Shown here: one piece after another, positions 34,926-42,968 of the stretch
Layout of the letters: each line of letters begins with the position of its first letter
How positions within the stretch are numbered: position 1 is the first letter of the stretch
Source of the DNA: DAOTVX01 sp034436015
Lineage (GTDB): Bacteria; Chloroflexota; Anaerolineae; Anaerolineales; Villigracilaceae
Reading direction: 5' to 3'
DNA: 64,000 bases
Assembly: GCA_034436015.1 (NCBI GenBank)
Contig: DAOTWG010000009.1
Coordinates: 1 to 64,000 of the forward strand
Notes under the pieces: generated by a model
Told to the model about the DNA's origin: nothing
Seen by the model: only the letters and a program-made list of their open reading frames with translations
The model's database searches: none
Program-made: the position numbers and the translations under genes

Positions 34926-36605
34926 TTACTGCGTTTCACGCCGCGCTTCAATATTTCCTGCAGTCGGCAGTTCGTCTCCGTGCGCGCTCTCATCCGGTTT
35001 AGCGGACCGGCCTCTCCGTCTGACGCGATCTCGCAGCCACGCGCCTACCACCAGCGCTCCGGTAAGAAGGATCAGCAGGAACAAGATGACGAACACATGC
35101 ACTTGTCCCTGACGCCAGCCGCTGTAACGCGCAAGGTACCAGTATAGGAACAGTGCGAGGAAGATACCCTCCGCGAGCAGAATGCGTTTCATCCATCTGT
35201 CGCGGGTTTCACACCACCATAGCCAGGCTTGCACAGCGAGCAAGGCCTGCCAGAGCAACAGGATAGAGCGATAACGGGGGTTATCCCACTGATCGCCCCC
35301 GGCGCGGTAGGAGGAGATGATGATCCACAGCATAACCATTCCCCATGTCCAGAACCAGGCGAGGCGTTCTTTTCTGTAGGGGACGGCGCGCGCGGCCAAG
35401 ATTCCGCCCAGTAAAAAAGGCGCAAGAACGTACCAGCCCAGGGCGCGGAAAACACCCAGGATAGTCAAAGTCCAGTTTACTTTCTCGCCTGGGAACAAGA
35501 CAACGGTCAATATGGCCGGCAACACCGGTTGCGCGATGCCATAGGAGGCCATAAACGGCATATGTAGGGATGGCGGCAGTTCTTCAAAGATGCGCTGAAT
35601 CCATCCCGAACTCCGTTCAATAAAGTAGATATCGTACTTAGCGGAAAGATGGAACCAGTCCGCGACAGCCTCGAGAATCCCAGCGCGCACCGAGGGAGAG
35701 CGGGATACCACCGACCAGAAAAACCAGCCGGCCAGGAGCAAGACGCCGGCCCAAAGAAGAAACAGCCAGCGGGAAGGACGACCATCCCTGCGCAACGCCC
35801 AAAGCCAGCCCGTTGAGAGGCAGAGAACAGCAAGCGCGACGCCCGGCGAGAACAGAAGCAAGCCTATCAGACCTCCCAGAAGCGACGCCCAGGCGCGGCG
35901 ACGTTCCTTCCTCCAGGTTAACATTCCCCAGAAGAACAAGGTGGTGAAGGTAATCAGGAATGGCTCGCGCATCTGACTGCTTCCGGTCAGAATGCTCTCC
36001 GGGTACAGGGCCAGAATCCAGGCAGTCAACGCGGCCCCGCGAGATCCGAATAGGATCTTTCCGATCCGCCATCCGAAGATGACGCCGGCGCCATAGACGA
36101 AGGCTGCCAGCAACAGGATCAGCCAAGGTCGGTGAGCATCAGGACTGCAACAGCGATAGAGGAGACTGATCAGGAAAAGCAAGCCGCCGTATTGGTCGGT
36201 GCTATAGGACTTGTCAAAGGCTAGCCAGAGAGACTCTCCAGAGCTTGCCAGATTCCACGCTTGCGTATCGCGCACCAAGGCGTCGGGGAAGAGGTACCCT
36301 GCCTGCTCGGAAGGAGTGCCGTAGCCGGTCCAAGGAAGGAGGAAGGTCAACGTCACGCCTAATCCAAGGCGAAGGACTACGCCGACAAGCCACGCCCAGG
36401 CCAAGGTTGGACCGGCGTCGCTGTGGCGCCAAAGCGCCGTGAACGTCAACAGACCGAGACAGAGAAGGGAAGCGTAGGCCAACCAACCACTCCACCATTG
36501 TCCTCCCCTGACCGTCCAGGATGTCCCCCATTCCAGAAGTGCACCCAGTCCAAGGCTGAGCGGCACGACCCATTTCAAGTCCTTGAAGAACGCGTTGAGA
36601 GCCAT
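34926..36605 (-). CDS. Multi-pass membrane protein, GT-C glycosyltransferase-like
   Basis: 559 residues from ATG 36605, overlapping the preceding gene by 31 nt. About 11-13 hydrophobic segments. The first large loop contains 'LFPDALVRDTQAWNLA', resembling the acidic loop of GT39/GT83-type (PMT/ArnT-like) transferases that use polyprenyl-linked sugars. 'YPESILTGSSQMREPFLI' is a second conserved-looking stretch. The C-terminus is a polar, Arg-rich tail. A role in cell-envelope glycosylation is inferred. Donor and acceptor are unknown. Confidence 0.65.
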   Translation of the reverse strand: MALNAFFKDLKWVVPLSLGLGALLEWGTSWTVRGGQWWSGWLAYASLLCLGLLTFTALWRHSDAGPTLAWAWLVGVVLRLGLGVTLTFLLPWTGYGTPSEQAGYLFPDALVRDTQAWNLASSGESLWLAFDKSYSTDQYGGLLFLISLLYRCCSPDAHRPWLILLLAAFVYGAGVIFGWRIGKILFGSRGAALTAWILALYPESILTGSSQMREPFLITFTTLFFWGMLTWRKERRRAWASLLGGLIGLLLFSPGVALAVLCLSTGWLWALRRDGRPSRWLFLLWAGVLLLAGWFFWSVVSRSPSVRAGILEAVADWFHLSAKYDIYFIERSSGWIQRIFEELPPSLHMPFMASYGIAQPVLPAILTVVLFPGEKVNWTLTILGVFRALGWYVLAPFLLGGILAARAVPYRKERLAWFWTWGMVMLWIIISSYRAGGDQWDNPRYRSILLLWQALLAVQAWLWWCETRDRWMKRILLAEGIFLALFLYWYLARYSGWRQGQVHVFVILFLLILLTGALVVGAWLRDRVRRRGRSAKPDESAHGDELPTAGNIEARRETQ

Positions 36606-37921
36606 GAAGACAACACCTGGATGCTCCACCACAACACCGGGAGCAGAATAAGAGTCTGGATGGGAACGGCAAAACGTGGGTTATCGCCGTGGTCGAGCAA
36701 CGTTTGCAGACAGGAAGTTATCCATACCGCTCCAACGACGCAATCGAGGAAAACGTTGCTTTGTAATCGCTCGCGAATACCCGGCGCGAGCAGAGCTACT
36801 GACCCAGCCACAAAGAGCAAGTTGGCGAAAATCAGGCCGGCGCGTCCCACGGTCACCCAGCCCCGCACCCAGGTTAGCCAACTTTCTGAAACAAAAGAAG
36901 ACGGCAACCAATAGACCGGCGCCTTCCAGAACCAAAACCAGCCTTCCACCACGTTGCGCAAGTATAACACGGGATGTCGCCAGATCAGTTGCAGGGAGAG
37001 TGTGGTCAAAGTGTCGGAGAGGTCGTAAAAACTCAAGCCGGAGGCTTCTTGCATCTCCGGAATCGCTTCCCAGATGGCATTGTTCGATTGGCCGGTCTCC
37101 GCAAGACGCAACGCGCGGTAGCGGAGGTAGGTATCGCGTAAGGGCGCATATGCATCCGGAACATATTCAAAAAACGCGCCAGTATGCTGAACAAGGTGAT
37201 AGCCGGTCATGGTAGTCAACCCCCAGCGCCCGAACCGGAGGTGGATGAAACCGGTCCAGAGCGCCAGTGGGAGCAACCCGCCTACCATCACGATAAAGGC
37301 TGCCTTCCATCGTGATTTCAGGGAAAGAGGAACTTTACTCAGTAGAAGCAACAAGACAAACCAGGCCGGCGTGAAGATAAAAAGTGGGCGTGTGAGGGCT
37401 GCCAAGCCGCCGGCAAGACCGACGCCCAACAAGAACGCCCATTCTAGCGCGGAACGCTCGTGCGCGGAGAGAACACACGCGAGACCGGCAAAGGCAAGAG
37501 CGAGCAAGAAAGTCGTCAACGTTTCTGTGAGGAGATTGGCTTCAAAGAAAACCTGTTGTGGATTGATGGTATAAGCGAAAGCGACCAACGCGCCAAACCA
37601 TCCTTTTCGGCTTACCTGCCAACCGATGTAGAAGAACAGCAATGTCGTTAACCAACCAAGAATCAGCTGGGCAATGTAGACTCGCTCCTCGGCCCCGAAG
37701 GTAGCCAGAAAGACGGGATACCCTGGCGTACGTGTCCCATCGTAGGCATGCCACCCTCGCGCCACTGCCTCGGCCAACCGACGGTAACTGTGCGTATCGC
37801 TATATGTAACTGGCCGGTAAGCAAGGTAAAGCCAAAGCCTTTCGGCAAGGGCGAGAATGCTGACCAAGCCAATCCAAAAGCCGGTCGATCCAGATAAACG
37901 ACGCAGAAACGACACTTTCAT
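36575..37921 (-). CDS. Multi-pass membrane protein, GT-C (ArnT/PMT-like) glycosyltransferase
   Basis: 448 residues with about 10 membrane segments. The first periplasmic loop has 'VTYSDTHSYRRLAEAV' and 'RTPGYPVFLA', matching the Asp-containing loop and 'R(T)PxYPxFL' pattern of GT39/GT83 membrane glycosyltransferases. 'NPQQVFFEANLLTETLTTF' follows in the third loop. It forms a two-gene unit with the GT-C-like gene downstream. It probably transfers a sugar from a polyprenyl phosphate to a surface glycan or protein. Confidence 0.7.
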   Translation of the reverse strand: MKVSFLRRLSGSTGFWIGLVSILALAERLWLYLAYRPVTYSDTHSYRRLAEAVARGWHAYDGTRTPGYPVFLATFGAEERVYIAQLILGWLTTLLFFYIGWQVSRKGWFGALVAFAYTINPQQVFFEANLLTETLTTFLLALAFAGLACVLSAHERSALEWAFLLGVGLAGGLAALTRPLFIFTPAWFVLLLLLSKVPLSLKSRWKAAFIVMVGGLLPLALWTGFIHLRFGRWGLTTMTGYHLVQHTGAFFEYVPDAYAPLRDTYLRYRALRLAETGQSNNAIWEAIPEMQEASGLSFYDLSDTLTTLSLQLIWRHPVLYLRNVVEGWFWFWKAPVYWLPSSFVSESWLTWVRGWVTVGRAGLIFANLLFVAGSVALLAPGIRERLQSNVFLDCVVGAVWITSCLQTLLDHGDNPRFAVPIQTLILLPVLWWSIQVLSSWLSTRSSRT

Positions 37922-38277
37922 GTCAGTATCCGTAAAGAGCCAAGGGTAGTATTATATCAGGGAGCAACGGTTAGTAATCAAGGTAGGTTAGGTGATCTGC
38001 GAAAATCGCAGAAACACTTTTGCTCTCTCGTCGAAGCGGGAGAAAGAAGCCGCCTTCAGGCCGATTGTTAGGACATCGTCCCAGTTGAACAGTAGTCTAA
38101 GTCGGGAGACAATGTGCTTATTGCTGTTTCCTCCACTAAGGTATGGACAACCAAAATCTGACGTGTACACGCAAAAGTCGCGAACCACATTCGAGGCGCT
38201 ACCTTACAGAGTCACATCGCCGATAACCCTCGCCCGCAGACCGCTCTGACAAATCCTTTTCCTGGGTTAAAGAAAGT
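37922..38277. other. 356-nt divergent intergenic region
   Basis: Separates the minus-strand GT-C genes from the plus-strand antiporter. It holds the extended -10 box at 37951-37959 for the minus side. A CTGACA near 38246 is a weak -35 candidate for the antiporter, but no clear -10 follows. No gene is seen. Confidence 0.5.
37951..37959 (-). promoter_or_regulatory. Extended -10 promoter element for the GT-C gene pair
   Basis: The minus strand reads TGATATAAT, that is TG-N-TATAAT, 30 nt upstream of the ATG at 37921. The -35 region is poor, as is common with extended -10 promoters. Confidence 0.5.
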
Positions 38278-39522
38278 GTGATAAACTTACAAATCGTGAG
38301 TGCTTTCCTGAAGCTTTCCCTAGGAATCGCCCTGATCCTGTTAGCCGCCAAAATAGGGGGATATCTCAGCACACGTCTGGGACAGCCCTCGGTGCTCGGT
38401 GAACTAACGATAGGTCTTCTCTTGGGGCCTTCGGCGATTAATATCCTCCATCTCCCATTCTTGGAAGACTACATGCTGGAAGAAACGATTCACAACCTGG
38501 GCGAACTCGGCGTGTTGTTCCTGATGTTCCTTGCCGGCCTGGAACTGCAGCTGAACGAATTGACGCGGAACATCAAGATTTCGGCCCTGGCGGGAACATT
38601 GGGGGTGCTGATGCCTATCGGTATGGGCTTGGGGATTGGAACTCTTTTCGGCATGGAAATCGAGGCCGGTCTATTCCTGGGCCTGACTTTGGCTGCCACC
38701 TCCGTCAGTATCTCGGCGCAGACGCTGATGGAATTAAAAAAACTGCGTAGCCGCGTTGGACTAGGGCTTTTAGGCGCAGCAGTCTTCGACGATATTCTGG
38801 TGATTCTGCTCCTATCCATTTTCCTGGCAGTCCTGAATGGTAATGGAAGCCCGGTAGGATTTTTCCTCATTCTGGCCCGCATGGCCGGCTTTCTGTTGCT
38901 TTCTGTGGCCTTTGGGCTATGGGTGATCCCCTGGCTCGCGCGACGGGTAGCACGACTTCCCATCAGCCAAAATGTGCTCAGCCTGGCGATTGTGATCCTG
39001 TTGCTCTACAGTGTGACAGCAGAGGCGACAGAGGGCATGGCCGCCATCACCGGAGCATTTATCGCCGGCCTGATGTTTGCGCGAAGTCACGAACGCGAAC
39101 GCTTGGAACCCGGCTTGAACGCGCTGGCCTACGGTCTCTTCGTTCCCATCTTCTTTGTTAGCATTGGACTGGCAGTGAACGTGCGTACCTTGGGGATCGA
39201 CGCCTTATGGCTCATTACAGCGGTCGTGCTCGTGGCCATTGTTAGCAAACTAGTTGGCGCGGCATTGGGTGCGCGCTGGGGCGGATTCTCGTGGCGTGAG
39301 GCCTGGCAACTGGGCGCCGGTATGATTTCACGCGGCGAGGTCGGCTTAATCGTGATTGCGGTAGGCATTCAGCAGGGGTTGGCAAGCCAAGCGGAATTCT
39401 CTGCCATCGTGGCGATGGTGATTATCACAACGCTCACTACCCCTCCGCTGCTGCGCCTCTTGTTTCGTGAACCGAAAGGCGCCGAAAGCAATGGACCCGA
39501 AGGAAAAGAGGAGAGTGTCTGA
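38278..39522 (+). CDS. CPA2-family monovalent cation/proton antiporter
   Basis: 414 residues, about 12-13 membrane helices and no C-terminal TrkA domain. N-terminal family signatures are 'RLGQPSVLGELTIGLLLGPS' and 'LGELGVLFLMFLAGLELQL'. The ion-binding helix has 'LLGAAVFDDILVILLLSIFL', containing the paired acidic residues of KefB/NapA-like transporters. A later helix has 'MISRGEVGLIVIAVGIQQG'. It would exchange Na+ or K+ for protons. The start is a GTG. Its stop overlaps the next gene's ATG (TGATG), so the two are translationally coupled. Confidence 0.9.
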   Translation: MINLQIVSAFLKLSLGIALILLAAKIGGYLSTRLGQPSVLGELTIGLLLGPSAINILHLPFLEDYMLEETIHNLGELGVLFLMFLAGLELQLNELTRNIKISALAGTLGVLMPIGMGLGIGTLFGMEIEAGLFLGLTLAATSVSISAQTLMELKKLRSRVGLGLLGAAVFDDILVILLLSIFLAVLNGNGSPVGFFLILARMAGFLLLSVAFGLWVIPWLARRVARLPISQNVLSLAIVILLLYSVTAEATEGMAAITGAFIAGLMFARSHERERLEPGLNALAYGLFVPIFFVSIGLAVNVRTLGIDALWLITAVVLVAIVSKLVGAALGARWGGFSWREAWQLGAGMISRGEVGLIVIAVGIQQGLASQAEFSAIVAMVIITTLTTPPLLRLLFREPKGAESNGPEGKEESV

Positions 39523-39890
39523 TGTTTCTGGTGCTCTTTGTATTGAATAATCCCGATTCGCTGGATGACGTCCTAACTGCCTGGGAGGAGGCAGGAGTCA
39601 GCGGGATAACCGTTTTGCCAAGCACAGGACTAGGGCGCATCCGCCAGAAAAACGGCGTTCGCGAGGATGTGCCCCTCCTGCCCGCGCTAGAAGATTTCTA
39701 CCGCCCTACCTCAGACGTGAACTATACACTTTTCAGCGTCATCGAGACCGAAGCGCTGGTGCCAAAAGTAGTGCAGGCCACCGAACAAACCGTCGGCAGC
39801 CTCGACGAGCCGCGCAACGGCATCCTGGTTGTCCTGCCGATCGCCCAGGCCTACGGCGTTATTCCGCGTCGCGCCAACACTGCCTCCTGA
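39522..39890 (+). CDS. PII-like signalling protein coupled to the antiporter
   Basis: 122 residues. 'MFLVLFVLNNPDSLDDVLTA' followed by 'EEAGVSGITVLPSTGLGRI' matches the beta-alpha-beta start of PII-superfamily proteins, in which the N-terminal strand is followed by a helix and a 'GvxGvTv..s.G.G' segment. The T-loop region (about 40-60) lacks the GlnB uridylylation site. The C-terminal half has 'NGILVVLPIAQAYGVI'. Pairing with a transporter suggests nucleotide-dependent control, by analogy with other PII-like/transporter pairs. The ligand is unknown. Confidence 0.7.
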   Translation: MFLVLFVLNNPDSLDDVLTAWEEAGVSGITVLPSTGLGRIRQKNGVREDVPLLPALEDFYRPTSDVNYTLFSVIETEALVPKVVQATEQTVGSLDEPRNGILVVLPIAQAYGVIPRRANTAS

Positions 39891-39947
39891 GCCGGGTCGC
39901 TGTTGCTTCCAAAGCATGCTACAATTTTTCAAAGCAGGTGTATATTG

Positions 39948-40600
39948 TATGTGTTTGGCGTAGCACACACCCTAAACGAGAAGCAGCCTTCCTACTTTCC
40001 AGATTTGGGATTCCGGCAACAGCTGTTAGCAGAACTTGGATTACCGTGGAATGACATGACAGATTTTATTGACGCCCTTTCTTTCCTAGCTTACCATCAC
40101 CAGACTTACCTCCTTCCCACAAGCGCCCAGCATCCATCAGATGCAAGCAACGGACTCATCTTCGAGCTGGCAAGATCGGCAAGGCGCGACTACATGATGC
40201 GACCCATACACGCTAACAACTGCAAAGGCATGGTCACTTTTTGGGTTCGGGCAATAACGCAGCAAGAGTCTTTGCAGGCTATCGAGGTGAACGAACCAAC
40301 TCAATCGCGTTTCCGTTTATCGGAACCTTTTGTACGGGCAACTTTGCGAATCGGCGCAGGAAGAAGGCGCCCGTGCCAATCGGTTCGCGATATGGGCAAT
40401 GCTGTGAACCTTGCAGCATTCTCAACAAGGGCATTTCGAAAAACAAGCCGGACGTGGCAGTCGCAAACGATTCTTGGAGATTCTCGAGGAAGCTCCGAGC
40501 ATCGATTCGGCAGAAATGTGACCGATTGTCAGGCAGGCAAATCAGCGTTTCTCACGTCGCTCTGCCGCGCCATCGAACAACGAGTGGTTAGGGTCTAGAG
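39948..40600 (+). pseudogene. Decayed coding region, family unknown
   Basis: An intergenic stretch of about 900 nt with interrupted protein-like frames. From about 39960 to 40260 one frame reads plausibly ('PDLGFRQQLLAELGLPW', 'FIDALSFLAYHHQTYLLP'). From about 40270 a different frame becomes the coding-like one ('VYRNLLYGQLCESAQEEGAR', then 'KRFLEILEEAPSIDSAEM') but contains in-frame stops near 40405 and 40518. This pattern suggests frameshifts and nonsense mutations in a former gene. The family could not be identified. The uninterrupted 231-codon frame across the region changes character midway and is not accepted as a gene. Confidence 0.35.
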
Positions 40601-40613
40601 GCATTAGCCTCTA
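40596..40613 (+). terminator. Small hairpin after the decayed region
   Basis: TAGAGGC and GCCTCTA form a 7-bp perfect stem with an ATTA loop. No T-run follows, so termination activity is doubtful. Confidence 0.3.
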
Positions 40614-40792
40614 CGGAGGCTTGCCATAAACCACTGTCGTCAATGAAGTTGTAGTAGGGCCTCCTGTGGCGTTATCATGGCAAGCCGCCCAACCACGTTG
40701 CGCCAGCCAAGAGATCGGATCATGGAGCAGTCATGTCCTGGCGGGAATAGCGGCAGAATCCGGCGCTATTCTACTTACTCATGGAGGCAGTC

Positions 40793-41197
40793 ATGAAATC
40801 TTCAACATGGATGTACATCGCAGCCGGCGTTCTTCTCTTAGTCTCGTTGTGCTTTCTGGGCTATGGCGGCCTGAACCTAGTCGGATCGTTCGATCCGGTC
40901 TACGGCGACCCCTCCTGGCGACCACTAGGAATCGGCTTGATATGTGTCGGTCTGATTCTGACAGGCGGCGGCGTCGCGCTCGTCGTATCCGCTGTGCGCA
41001 AAGCCAGGCAGGGACACCCGCAGCAGGTGACCCTGCAAATTGATCTGCCCGGCGAGACAAAAATTGAGGCCATGAAATGCCGCTCCTGCGGCGGGACGCT
41101 GACCGCCGATGCCATCAAGCTGGTCAACGGCGCGCCGATGGTCAACTGCCCCTACTGTGGCACAGTGTACCAATTGACCGAAGAACCCAAGTGGTGA
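40793..41197 (+). CDS. Membrane-anchored zinc-ribbon protein, function unknown
   Basis: 134 residues from ATG 40793 (GGAGG upstream). Two membrane helices (residues about 6-28 and 46-66) are followed by a cytosolic-type C-terminal zinc ribbon with CRSCGG and CPYCG pairs 26 residues apart. No catalytic motif is present. It lies 104 nt upstream of the DUF2207-like protein on the same strand and probably belongs to the same membrane-associated unit. A role as a small metal-dependent adaptor is only an inference. Confidence 0.75.
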   Translation: MKSSTWMYIAAGVLLLVSLCFLGYGGLNLVGSFDPVYGDPSWRPLGIGLICVGLILTGGGVALVVSAVRKARQGHPQQVTLQIDLPGETKIEAMKCRSCGGTLTADAIKLVNGAPMVNCPYCGTVYQLTEEPKW

Positions 41198-41301
41198 CAA
41201 AGGCGTGGCGTTGCCTCCTGTCTCGGCCGCTCATTGTCTCCCTCGCCGCTACGCCTGGTTTCGCGACAAACAGACGTTCTTGAGAAGAAAGGAGCAATTC
41301 A

Positions 41302-42966
41302 ATGCAGCGTCGCCTGCTCACTTTCCTGTGCACGTTCGCTTTGACCCTCGGCCTGGGCGCTACCGCTTTGGCCCAAAGTTACTCGTTTCGCCTGAACGCA
41401 GAGACCGTACATGTATACTGGAACAGCGACGGCGCGCTGGCGGTAGACTACCTCTTTGTCTTCACCAACGACCCCGGCGCACACGCCATTGACTTCGTGG
41501 ATGTCGGCATGCCCAACGGCCATTTCGACTTCGATAGCATCACCGCCGACGTCAACGGCGTGCCGGTGGGGATTTCTCGCGACTATCAGGGAGAAGGAGA
41601 ATATGGCTTTGCTGTGGATCTCGGCGCGCAGGCCATTCCACCCGGGCAAACAGGGCAAGTACACGTTTCCATCGGGCGCATTGCCGGAATGTTGTACCCG
41701 GATGACAACGAGCCGGATACGTACGCAAGCGGTGAATTCTCGCCCACCTGGTTCGGCGGCGCCTATGTGCATGGAACCACGCATTTGACCGTTGTCTTTC
41801 ACCTTCCGCCAGGCGTACAATCCATGGAGCCGCGCTACCACATACCACGCGGCGGCTGGCCCTGCGCAGCAGAACCGAACGCCGCCTACGATGCGGAAGG
41901 GCGAATCACCTACACCTGGGATTGCCCTAATGCGCTCGCCGACGCGCAATACATTTTCGGCGCTTCCTTCCCACGTAAATACGTTCCGGCCTCAGCCATT
42001 ACCAGACCCTCGGCGAACATTGACCGGGAGTCCTTACTTGGCCTGGCTTGTCTTTGCAGCGCTGTCTTGCTGTTCATTGTCCTTCCCCTCTGGGCTATCA
42101 TCCAGGGACAAAGGCGCAAATTACAATACCTGCCGCCCAAGATTTCCATCGAAGGGTATGGCATCAAACGCGGCTTGACGGCAGTCGAGGCCGCCATTCT
42201 TATGGAACAGCCGTTAGACAAAGTGCTCACGATGATATTGTTTAGCGTGCTGAAAAAAGGAGCTGCCACAGTAACGCGTCGCGACCCGCTCGAATTGGAA
42301 GCCGCCAGCCCCTTACCCGATGGACTCCACGAGTACGAACGGCGATTCCTGGCCGCGTTCGAGGAGAAGAGATTGGCGGAACGTCGCAAGCAACTTCAGG
42401 AAATGGTCGTGGGATTGGTCAAGAGCGTGGCCGAGAAAATGAAGGGGTTCAGTCGCCAGGAAACGGTCAAGTACTACAAAGCAATCATGGAACGCGCCTG
42501 GCAACAAATCGAGGCCGCCGAGACCCCCGAAATCAAGAGTCAGATGTATGAGCAGGCTCTCGAATGGACAATGCTGGACAAGCACTACGACGAGCGTACC
42601 CGCCGCGTCTTTACCGGACCAGTCTACGTACCGATGTGGTGGGGGCGTTACGATTCGACCTTCCGCCCAGCTTCAAGCGGAGCGGAGCAAACGGCTACCC
42701 CCCGTTCCGCCGCTGCCGGCAGCAGCGGGCGCGCGCCGATCAGTGTGCCAGGCGCCTCATTTGCCGCATCGGTAGTCAACAGCGTGCAAGGCATGGCCAG
42801 TAAGGTTATCGGCGACATCAACGCTTTCACTTCCGCTGTGACCGGGCGCACAAATCCCCCACCCGCATCCACAAGCAGCGCGCGATGGTCGGGCGGCGGT
42901 GGCGCGTGCGCTTGTGCGTGCGCTTGCGCCGGCTGTGCCTGCGCCTGCGCCGGAGGAGGACGTTAG
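41302..42966 (+). CDS. DUF2207-like membrane protein with Cys/Ala-repeat tail
   Basis: 554 residues. Signal peptide (LLTFLCTFALTLGLGATALAQ), a beta-rich extracellular domain of about 210 residues ('VDYLFVFTNDPGAHAIDF', 'TWFGGAYVHGTTHLTVVFHL'), and one membrane helix near residue 240 ('LGLACLCSAVLLFIVLPLW'). A cytosolic region follows with a helical, charged centre ('LTAVEAAILMEQPLDKVLTM'). The C-terminus is a Gly-rich segment with alternating Cys-Ala, GGGG then (Cys-Ala) repeats and GGGR, holding eight Cys residues. The ribosome binding site is AAAGGAG. The overall plan is that of the DUF2207 group. The function is unknown. Confidence 0.75.
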   Translation: MQRRLLTFLCTFALTLGLGATALAQSYSFRLNAETVHVYWNSDGALAVDYLFVFTNDPGAHAIDFVDVGMPNGHFDFDSITADVNGVPVGISRDYQGEGEYGFAVDLGAQAIPPGQTGQVHVSIGRIAGMLYPDDNEPDTYASGEFSPTWFGGAYVHGTTHLTVVFHLPPGVQSMEPRYHIPRGGWPCAAEPNAAYDAEGRITYTWDCPNALADAQYIFGASFPRKYVPASAITRPSANIDRESLLGLACLCSAVLLFIVLPLWAIIQGQRRKLQYLPPKISIEGYGIKRGLTAVEAAILMEQPLDKVLTMILFSVLKKGAATVTRRDPLELEAASPLPDGLHEYERRFLAAFEEKRLAERRKQLQEMVVGLVKSVAEKMKGFSRQETVKYYKAIMERAWQQIEAAETPEIKSQMYEQALEWTMLDKHYDERTRRVFTGPVYVPMWWGRYDSTFRPASSGAEQTATPRSAAAGSSGRAPISVPGASFAASVVNSVQGMASKVIGDINAFTSAVTGRTNPPPASTSSARWSGGGGACACACACAGCACACAGGGR

Positions 42967-42968
42967 GC

